Below, piece by piece: positions 52,320-64,000 of a stretch of 64,000 nucleotides of DNA. The stretch is from Phalacrocorax aristotelis (Eukaryota; Chordata; Aves; Suliformes; Phalacrocoracidae): contig NC_134282.1 of the NCBI RefSeq assembly GCF_949628215.1, positions 5,727,223-5,791,222 of the forward strand, written 5' to 3'. Below the pieces are notes generated by a model, which saw nothing but the letters and a program-made list of their open reading frames with translations, did not search any database and was not told the DNA's origin. Each line of letters starts with the position of its first letter. The first letter of the stretch is position 1. A program made the translations under genes and the position numbers.

Positions 52320-52346
52320 TGTTTTCCTTGAGAAGTGGGTCTTTGA

Positions 52347-53022
<676 letters not shown>

Positions 53023-53076
53023 CTAGAAAGAGTAAATCTGTCTGCAGCTCAAACACTGAGAGCAGCTTTTATTAAG
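53023..53076 (+). CDS. PDCD10: PDCD10 coding exon 2: residues 33-50
   Basis: An 18-codon exon, LERVNLSAAQTLRAAFIK, between CTGTTGCAG and GTGAGA, phase 0 on both sides. It encodes part of the N-terminal helices that form the PDCD10 dimer and the heterodimer with GCKIII kinases. It is too short for ORF finding and was recognised by sequence. In humans, skipping or deletion of this region disrupts kinase binding. Confidence 0.97.
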
Positions 53077-55651
<2,575 letters not shown>

Positions 55652-55730
55652 GGACATCGCGAGTGCAATAAAGGAACTTCTTGACACAGTAAATAATGTC
55701 TTCAAGAAATACCAATACCAGAATCGGCGG
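55652..55730 (+). CDS. PDCD10: PDCD10 coding exon 5: residues 132-158
   Basis: The first base completes Lys132. The reading is [20 protein letters not shown] then QYQNRR, ending before GTATGT, phase 0 out. It is 79 nt. It forms a helix of the FAT-homology domain and includes Lys139 of the ligand-binding surface. Confidence 0.97.
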
Positions 55731-56041
55731 GTATGTGCAATAACTCTTTTTATACAAGATTTTTCATAGTATAAGAGGAAGCATATCCTTTTGATCAAAG
55801 GATGGATAGGAGAGCTTAACTGGTCAATGACATACTTTAACAACAGGATTGTTGTATGGTAGGTCTTAGCAAGCAGTTTTATAGGAGGAGGGCGATCTCT
55901 CTGCATGCTATCTAAAAAAAAGAAAAAAGAAAATTCCTATACCTACCTAATGTTAGCCAATCTTAAGTTTCACATCAAGATTCTGACTGTATCCAGCAAT
56001 CTGTGAACTAAAACTCTGCTCCTGGTGTTTTTGTTCCTTAG
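55731..56041. other. PDCD10 intron between coding exons 5 and 6
   Basis: 311 bp, phase 0, donor GTATGT and acceptor TTCCTTAG. An A-rich run is present near 55914-55932. Nothing else. Confidence 0.9.
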
Positions 56042-56124
56042 GCACTTGAGCACCAAAAGAAAGAGTTTGTAAAATACTCCAAAAGTTTCAGTGATACTCT
56101 GAAAACCTATTTTAAAGATGGAAA
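56042..56124 (+). CDS. PDCD10: PDCD10 coding exon 6: residues 159-186
   Basis: The reading is ALEHQKKEFVKYSKSFSDTL then KTYFKDG, ending two bases into Lys186 before GTAAGT. It is 83 nt, phase 0 in and phase 2 out. The lysine-rich helix (Lys172, Lys179) belongs to the FAT-homology ligand surface. Confidence 0.97.
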
Positions 56125-57752
56125 GTAAGTATGTCTTTGTACTAACATTTTACGTAATGAAAGGTCATGTTGACTAATGGGAAAATAAGACAAGCTTTTG
56201 GGCGTAAGCTACCTTCTTCAGGAGTTCCTAACTTTTTTCCTCACCTGTGTCCCCAGACCGTCGTGGCTGCTTTAAAATACGTCTGTTCGTTTTGTAATGC
56301 TTTTGAGGAAAGGGAAGTCTGTTAAGTGCACCACTGTACAACACCCACGGGCAGTATTAGCTTTGAGTTTGAATACGTGAAGTTAAATTTCTTGTCCTTG
56401 TGTGGCTTTTTCTCAGTGACAAAAAATTTATGAATGCTTTATTGAAAAAAGTAATCTACATATTTGAAATACCATTGCAAACACTAAACATCTGTGCAGT
56501 GTTTTCTTGGATTTACACTTTTATTGTCCTGCCCCATGGCTCCTTTATAGTGCTTCACAGTATTTGGAATTACTCAGCTGATTAATCTTTTATATTTGAA
56601 AATTTTAGCCCTCAAACTGATGCTTTTTTCAGGTTTCTACCTTGGGTTTTGAAGTCACTGTTCTTGTATACTTCACTGTAGTGACTGTTCGGGAGGATGA
56701 GTGCATCCCCCTCAGATTTTCACAGTGCCAAAGTGTTCTACGTGCCTCCGTTTTAAAGATGAGAACTAACTTTTATGTCTGCTCTTGCTGAGCTTGGCGA
56801 AGACTAAGAGAACCCAGGGCATGGTGTGTTACTAAAGGAAAGAGAAGTTTTGAGACCAGCTGTGAATACTACCTTCCTGAAACTGGGGCTAAATTTGGTT
56901 GTGATACCAAAATGGGAAACTTAGTCCTTGGTGCTTTTTGATTACTGCACAGATATATAGATAAGTTTTCCCATTAGCTAGGTCTACACCGTCTCAGTCA
57001 AACTATTTGGAAACCTGGGGAAAGGGTTGGATGTGTTGTGCACGTACCCCAACCCCGCTGAAAGAGTCCAGCTTTGGTTGAACCCTATGTGAAGTGAATG
57101 CTGTGCTGTGTATTTTGGGCATAAGCATTAAGTGTGTTGGGTATTATCAGTATTGCAAGAAATCCCAGGGAAGGCTGGTATTTCCTATCCTTGTGGAATC
57201 AGAATTTAAATCTGAACTGCATGTTGAATAAGATACCCTGCTTCCACCAGAAAGTGACAGCACTAAACAAAAGTCATGCTCACAGGCATTGCTACTGAGC
57301 TGGAAAACTCGCTGACCCCACACCTCTTTCTCAGCAAAAAGGTAACTACAGTAGTATGTTGCCTCCATATGCACACATGCTTAGTATTTCTGGAGGAAAG
57401 AGTTGCAAGTTCTGAAATTACAAGGAGAGTAAATGAACAGGCATTTAATGATCATCTGCTGCACTTTTTCTTAGTTAGCTGAAACCCCAGAATAAAATGA
57501 TTAAGAAGACGATGAGAGCCCAAAGGCTTTAAGTTCCTGCCAATAAGCATAGTCTTTCTAGGATTAGCTATGCAAGTAAGTCTGTCTGCCAGCGGTAAGC
57601 TTCAGGTAGGTCACGATATGGTAAAACATCAACATGCTTCCAATTTGCGGAGCCTAAGTGCCAGTATATTTTAGTTGCCCAAACATAATACTGTATTTAT
57701 TGAATGACATGTTTCTAAAAACATCTGAAGCAGTATCTTTCTCTTTTAACAG
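56125..57752. other. PDCD10 intron between coding exons 6 and 7
   Basis: 1,628 bp, phase 2, acceptor TTTTAACAG. Around 56735-56830 a CCTCCGTTTTAAAGATGAGA block loosely recalls MIR/L2 relics, but the match is too weak to call a repeat. Confidence 0.85.
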
Positions 57753-57834
57753 GGCAATAAATGTGTTCATAAGTGCCAACCGACTAATTCATCAAACCAA
57801 CTTGATACTCCAGACCTTCAAAACTGTGGCCTGA
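57753..57834 (+). CDS. PDCD10: PDCD10 coding exon 7: residues 186-212 and stop
   Basis: The first base completes Lys186. The reading is [20 protein letters not shown] then TFKTVA and TGA at 57832-57834. It is 82 nt. It is the last helix of the FAT-homology domain. The C-terminus TFKTVA matches the vertebrate family exactly. Confidence 0.98.
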
Positions 57835-58240
57835 AAACTGTATATGTTGAAAGTTGTACTTTTCAATGGTGGATAGGGTACCTTTATATGTAAATTTTAA
57901 AGTTTTGACTGTATAAATTATCAGCCCCTCTTGAGGGGCCCAATGCAGGATTTTGAATGAGATTATTGCCATCTTACACCATATTTTTGTAAAACATTGT
58001 AGCTTAATCATAATCTCACAATGAAGATTTTGCATCACTTTTTGCTATTATCATTCTTTTCAGAATTATAAGCCAAAAGAATTTACGCCTTAACGTGTCA
58101 TTATGTAACATTCCTTATAAGAATTGTAAATATTTGGTGTTCTGTTTCTGACATTTTAACTTGAAAGCTGAAAACTGCAAGATTATGTATTTAACAATAT
58201 TGGTGGCAAATATTCAATAAATAGTTTACATCTGTTAGAC
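57835..58240 (+). other. PDCD10: PDCD10 3' UTR (shortest form)
   Basis: About 400 AT-rich bases from the stop to just past the first canonical polyadenylation signal. The cleavage site is an estimate, about 20 bases beyond AATAAA. Confidence 0.75.
58216..58221 (+). terminator. PDCD10 polyadenylation signal
   Basis: AATAAA, followed within 30 bases by a T/GT-rich stretch (GTCTTTTTGTATGTG), a normal arrangement for a vertebrate 3' end. Confidence 0.8.
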
Positions 58241-58457
58241 TGTCTTTTTGTATGTGAACAGCAATGCATAACTCATCTTCCTAGAACTGCAGAACATTCA
58301 TGACATGGAAAAATTAAAATTATTTGGGTGCTTAAAGCTACTGGCAGTTCAAATAGGTATAAAATTAGGGCTTTTCCTTAAAGCTGATATTTTTGGCTGC
58401 AATCTAATACTAGACCAGAATACTAGAATAACTCTATTTACATGTCTTTGGCAAAAT

Positions 58458-58463
58458 AATAAA
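58458..58463 (+). terminator. Possible distal PDCD10 polyadenylation signal
   Basis: A second AATAAA 242 bases further on, again followed by GT-rich sequence (near 58480-58498). It would give a longer 3' UTR. Further AATAAA copies at about 59922 and 60590 are less convincing. Confidence 0.35.
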
Positions 58464-61400
58464 ACAACCCAGGAGTGAGGCGTGCTTTTGTTTTTGATAG
58501 AAACTAAATCCCACTTCTTTCATAATCTTCTGTTGGTGGTGAGTTAGCAGGTTTTTTACTCCTAGACTACTCTGAGGTTTTGAGCAGAGAATTACTTTAA
58601 ATATACACAGCTCACTATGCAGTGAAGGGTAAATTTAAAATACGACGATAACTGGGTTTTATATTGATACCCTTCTGGAAGGGAGGAGGAGAGGAGATTG
58701 AGCTCTTCCAGGTAGCACTAGTGATGTCTATACTATGCATGCCATAAGGCAGCTTTTATTTCAGGGATTGAAATCATGTGAGACCTTGATTTGGAAAAAA
58801 AAAATGATCTTGTATATGTAGATGGTTAAGAACTGCTGAGGGGCAGTAAAATTTTGTCATTGTGATTTCATGGTAATATTTCACAAGTTCTAATAACGAT
58901 CTTGCGCGCCCCTTTGAAGTGCACCTTGAGTTTACTTCTGAAATAGAATTGTTACAGAATAAACCTCTAAAAGTCTTCAAGATATTTACGTAGCCATAAC
59001 TAGTAAGTTTAGGGAAGAATGTGAAGCAGTTTATAAAGCTGCACAAGCTGTTGCAGGAGGATCACTTCAGACTGAAAGAGCATGATTGCTACAGGACTAT
59101 TCCTTGTTTAGGTATAAATGATGAAGGAAAGGTACAGCCAGACTTTTCTTGCATGCTGGCCTGGTGCCGTATTGCTCATCTGGGGCAAGTGCCTTATCCA
59201 GAGTTCAACAGCTGGGTCTTTGAATTTGGTTATCTGCTGAAATTATCTAAAAGGGGAAAAATGGTATCTGCGGCCCTCCAAAACAGCACTGGATGTTCTG
59301 CCGTGTATCCGTGCATGGAAATGTTTCCTTGATGAAAGCACTGACTGTAGTGAAATACAACAAAGTGACGGAGAGTTGTATGTAAAATTCTTGGGAATGT
59401 ATGTTATGAATTTCTTGGTTACGTAAAGCTATAAACAGGACGTGGTCCTCCAAGCTCGCTGTTCAGGCTGTTCTTTGTTTCAACAGCGGTGGTGGTTCTT
59501 TATTAGCAAATTGTGCTTCGTAACATGACAAAGGGACGTGTATACAATTTACAGTTAAAACTTTTTGTTATTAAAGCTTGACATGCTAAACTGTTATGTC
59601 TTGGAAAGTGGTAGAAGAGAAGCAGTGCTAGCAGTTACAACGGAGGCAGCCTGGCTAATTTAGAGTAATATTGAATTTGCATCTTTGAATTCTGTAAGTA
59701 AAAAGGTGGATTAGCCTTTCTTGCGGATTATGGTATTTATGCTGTAGCACCGAAGGACTTAATGAAAACCAATTGGTTAGGCAGAAGAAAGGGAAGGGCA
59801 CCCAGGTGTCTGATAGTTCATTGGTCTTGAAAAGAGTGTTTGGTACTGGGGAGACTGCACCAGTGGCTGTAAGGAGAGACGTGAAAGCCTGCGTTACACT
59901 TTGTGAATTGGACTTAATTCCAATAAAATTCTGAGGTTTTTCTACTCTCTTGGATTGAGAGGGACAGTAGCTAGTGCTGGCAATCCTTATGGTTGAATGA
60001 TATCATGTTTATGTCTGCAGGTGTAGTTAAAAAAAAAATTAAAAAACAAAAAGTATGACTCGGGTCCAAACCAAGGTGCTGTGTTCTGTCCTGCTAACTG
60101 ATTCCTTGAAGTTAAAATCAAAGAGCCTATCAAGAAATGAAGCGTTACTGTTCATCAGGTCTTCCTAAAACCTTTATTGGGTAAAAGGTACCAAGCGCAG
60201 GGCTAAGCTTCAGGTAGTCTGGCCAATATGTTTCCTTTGTAACCTTATTGTGATTTTTTTTTTTTGTTACCCTTAAAAGTAATGGGAAATTATTCATTGT
60301 AATCAATGTTTGGTAATGGGAAAACTTGAAAACTGATGTCTTCAGGTCACAATCTTCTGTTGTGCAGTGAATCCATATCTAGTGGTCTTACAAACTATTT
60401 TCCACTGAGTATGAGCTGGGGCATATGTCTGTCAAATTTTATTGTGGTTTTGCACTTTATTATTGAAGTTACCTGAGTAGCTGAAGATAAGGATTTCTGA
60501 TACAGCAGTTAGTGTTGCAAAATGCTATTAGAAAATTTCCGCTGTGAATGTGGGTTATAATTGATATGATAATGTTAACGTACAGAAAACTAATAAACAA
60601 AATAAAACTTTGTATATTTGTTAATGAAGCAAAGAAATGTCTTAATCACTTGTTTTGATCTTTCTCAGCCTATAAAGAAATGAAGAAAAGCTTAGATTGG
60701 CTTATTTCTGGTTAGAAGCTTCCTGTTTTAATACTGACAAAGTTTTGTTTAAAAGTCTGTCAGATGTGCCCGGTGTGCAGGTCAATATAAGCTTTATTTT
60801 GAGTTGACATGAAGCGATAAGTATGCAGTTCCACACTGTTCTGGTGTCCGAACTTGTATTTATTCAGACAGTAAGATAAGATAGTATCAGTCTTGATCAA
60901 GCGCTATCTTTTCATATAATCTTCTCTAGATTACCGCTGAGGTGTTCCTTCTTAATGTTCTCTTTGGATCTTTCGCTGTATGTCAAGTGAAGACATGCCT
61001 CGTTTGTTCTGTAGGTGTTATTTGATCTCTTTATTTGATAGAGACTATGTATGCTTCTCTGAATTGAGTGGCCAATGAAAATAAGGTTATCTAGACAAGC
61101 TTGCCCCAAATCTAAGTTCTAGATTATTCCATTGTGAAGGGGAGATAAAATCTATCTTACGTGTGAGATAGTAACAACCACGTTTGGCACAGTGGTGATT
61201 ATCCCGTACCTTTGGAGAAGGCAGTGGCTGTTCTGCTTGGGACTATTGCTTTGCCACGCTCAGTCTGGCTCACCTGCCCACAGGACTAACAGCGCCCTCT
61301 GAAAAGGTTTTGCAGGCAGTTTCCACCTCGGAGCTGTGGGAACTCTTCTAGCTTTGCATAATGATTCAATGCATTTGTTTTCTTTGTCATTTTTTCACTC

Positions 61401-62890
61401 CACTGTTTTGGTTTTCCTCATACTCTTCTGGGTCGATCTTGCTTTCAAGAGACCAGTAGGAAGTGTGCTTCAGGAACAGAACCATTTCCTAGCACCAAGC
61501 TTCGTGCTAAAAAATAGAACTGAAAAGATGCTCCTGGGTCATCAAGTTTGGCTTCCTGTTGCAGAAGTTAAAAAGTACTATATAATGTTGGTCATAAATC
61601 CATAAGTTCTATTTTAAAGCCAGCTTCTTTGTCCTCATTCCTCTTACTAGATGTCATTTTAAAACAGTCTGAAAGGGAAAAAAACCACCTTCAAATCCTG
61701 AAGTTTAATATGCTGCATAAATTTAATTTATGATGAAGAATTCGCTAACCTTGTCCGCAACCAACTGTTCTTTCTCCTTCCTTACTTAGTTTTGGGATGA
61801 ACTGTGTACCGCCTTGGGCTTCACTTTATAAAGACAGACGATACCAAGCTTTTGGCTGTCTCTAAGAAAGAGCAGAGAGCTAGGCGATGCTAGATTTGCT
61901 CCTTTGGGGCAGAGAGAACCATTTTTTTCCTTTGTGCTTGCAACACAAACTTGAATTTTGCAACAAAAATGACTGGAGATGCTGTCTCCGAGGTGGAGGC
62001 GGCGGCTTTGGCTCGTCTAGATATTTCTGTGGAGGTGATGTCCCTTAGCTTCTCCGTCCCTCTCTCCTGCCTCACAGCTCAGTTAGGATTTTGTAGACAT
62101 AGCGCTTGATTTCTGAGACCACGTGAAATGCTTCTGGCTAGGTACAACGCACAGCAATTGTCTTGCTGGATGGCATAAGCATCTTCTTCTTCATTTGTGC
62201 CGCGTCCTCCTCCGCCGCCGCTCAGACGTGGCTGCCGTAACAGCTCAGGAAGCAGAAGATGCTGCAGGGGCTGTAGGCAGTGCATAGTCAGGCCAAGCAC
62301 TCCCGTACTGGTGGGCAGAAAAGCTCTTCGTTAGGCATTTCCACCGATTCCTGGGTGGTTGTGTGCGATCCTCCTCTCTAATTTAGCATGTGTTGCGTGT
62401 CGTCTTCACAACTGCTTTTGCAAGATCTGTGCAAGTACGTGGCTTTTCTCATGCCCGCTGTAAGGACGAGGAGTGCAGCTTGGCAATGATTGAGGCGCGA
62501 GAGTTGTTTGTGCCTGTACGGCACTCAGCATAAAAAGCTCGGGCTGTGGTAGCGATGCCTGGATGCTATCAGAGTATACAATTATAGGATAAAGGGATTA
62601 ATCTCTTCCCCTTTTCTGCCACCTTGCTGTGCTGCTTTTCACAGGTCAAACTGCGTTAAGACCAGGAAGACTTCACCCGGCAGCCTACGCAGCGAGACTT
62701 TGCAATCTGGGAGGCTACCGTTCCAGAAAATGTGCATTGCTGGGTAGCTTGGCCAGACAATTTCAGTTAAAAGTTTGGTTTTGGTTAGACCTTGCTATTG
62801 CTATTCCTTTGGAATTTGTTTCTTGCTATTAAAGATTTGTAGGTGCTTACTTTTTTAACAAGTAACGGAGGGAAGTTCAGCTGGTTTTTA

Positions 62891-62910
62891 GGGACCGTCA
62901 GGGACCGTCA
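62891..62910 (+). repeat. Direct duplication of GGGACCGTCA
   Basis: Two perfect 10-base copies side by side. Confidence 0.9.
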
Positions 62911-63535
62911 CGCTTGTGAGCACCGAGAGGAAGGGAAGCAAAAGACGGAGCGTTGTTATGGATGTTAAGCTCTTCTTACCCTAGAGACAAAAGTGTTCCT
63001 ATTTCCTAAGTGTGTTCAAGAAGGAAGTGGAATTACAGCACTAAGCAACGCATTATTGGTGACACGGTAAGTGAAACAGATTTTCAGGTGCTGATTTCTA
63101 ATGCGTTCTCAGATCTGCTGTATAAAAGTTTGTGAATTTGCATTTGGTATCACAGTCAAAGGGATCATTGTACCTGAGGGATATCATGATGTTAGGGAAT
63201 ATTTTGTAGTATTTCGCTAAACTAAAAAGTTTAAACCCCTATTCCTAAATTAGACATGCCTTTGACAATTAATTCTTTCATAATTGTAACTACTAGACTT
63301 TTACAGTAGGTAATTGCTTATTTCCCCAAAGCTGCCTTAGTCTCCAAGGACAAGTGATGGGTGAAATAGAAGCCTGAGTGCCTGAAGTTTTCAAATAAAG
63401 AGAATCAAGTACGAGCTACAAGTATAATTCACTTAAACTCCCTTTTTGCTGCCGGGTATCTGATTTCTGATAGAGCCCCAGTGAAAAATGCTGTGGCAGC
63501 ATTTGAAAGCAGACTGAGTTATAACCTTTAAGAAA

Positions 63536-63564
63536 ATGCAGGACACTTTCATGCAGGACACTTT
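63536..63564 (+). repeat. Direct duplication of ATGCAGGACACTTT
   Basis: Two perfect 14-base copies with one C between them (period 15). Confidence 0.9.
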
Positions 63565-64000
63565 TTAATTTTCTAATTAAAATGATAATTGGAAGGGTTT
63601 GCCTTGCTTACTGAGGAAAATGTGGTAACTTTTTCACTGCTGTTTGCATAGCCACGTGGTATTAATAATTCTGTGTGGTTTTCTACATCTGCTTAATGAG
63701 TGACAAACAGAATTTTCTCTAGTGGTTTGGAATGGGAGACCAGAAATTTCAGTCAAGATGTAATGCTGTAAGGATGATAAATACTGCCTATGAAGGTTAA
63801 GAAGCAAGACTCAATCCTAGTAAGCTTCCTCTGAATCTAGACAGCCTCTGCAATAGCTGTATCTAAGTACAATTCCTGTGCATGCGACTCTGCAGCTATA
63901 GAGAAATCGTGTGATGGGTTAACCTAACGCTAGTGTTTAGGGAGCTGTGCTGCTCATCAGAGTCTTGGCAAAGTCAGAGTTAACGCAGGATCCTCTGAAA

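Larger units (their letters stand above)
58241..64000. other. Region downstream of PDCD10, no supported gene
   Basis: In mammals WDR49 follows PDCD10 on this side, so its 5' exons might be expected, but I recognise none. The ORFs are short and show no known domain. A GC-richer patch lies at about 61980-62300. Small tandem duplications lie at 62891-62910 and 63536-63564. An A-rich run is at 60028-60052. Confidence 0.55.

Noticed and set aside
56735..56830. MIR/L2-like block in a PDCD10 intron
   Set aside because: Only about 20 bases resemble the family, which is too short to call.
59021..59332. 103-codon ORF downstream of PDCD10
   Set aside because: Non-ATG start and no homology I recognise. 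I tested it as a WDR49 exon, but no WD-repeat signature is present.

Overview
This is a piece of a bird nuclear genome. The evidence is two spliced vertebrate genes with bird-like protein sequence, a 5'-truncated CR1 LINE of the kind that dominates avian repeats, a roughly 1.1 kb LTR resembling one I know from many bird genomes, and AT-rich introns around one CpG island. I see no bacterial, plasmid or phage content, no CRISPR array and no rRNA or tRNA gene. The species cannot be fixed by eye.

Layout: the left 45 kb is the 5' part of SERPINI1 (neuroserpin) on the minus strand. Its non-coding exon 1 sits in the CpG island (splice donor after 45352). Five coding exons follow leftwards at 17114-16847, 15053-14823, 12122-11928, 11056-10852 and 3097-3000. 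They join in frame with consensus splice sites and give residues 1-326 plus one base of codon 327. The last part of the serpin, including the reactive-centre loop, lies beyond base 1. Intron 1 is about 28 kb and carries the CR1 copy (about 18936-19328), the solo LTR (26503-27627) and an older CR1-like relic near 33.7 kb.

The right part is PDCD10 (CCM3) on the plus strand, complete for its coding sequence. Seven coding exons between 52347 and 57834 total 639 nt, that is 212 codons plus stop, the family's exact usual length. The sequence matches my recollection of the human protein almost residue for residue. A canonical AATAAA lies at 58216. From about 58.24 kb to the end I see no gene I can support.

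The two genes are head to head around a TATA-less CpG island (about 44.9-46.3 kb). This is the same divergent SERPINI1/PDCD10 pair known in mammals. The centre of the promoter holds a perfect 14-bp inverted repeat whose two arms both resemble ZNF143/THAP11 (SBS) sites facing opposite ways. It is flanked by an inverted CCAAT box and GC boxes on the SERPINI1 side and by ETS-like sites and a G-quadruplex motif on the PDCD10 side.

I did not find a previously undescribed system. The points most worth a second look are the symmetrical promoter palindrome, the coding-like tandem repeat inside the LTR, two residue changes in neuroserpin exon 6 (one removes a glycosylation site known in human), and a small upstream ORF with a duplicated start context just before the PDCD10 start codon.
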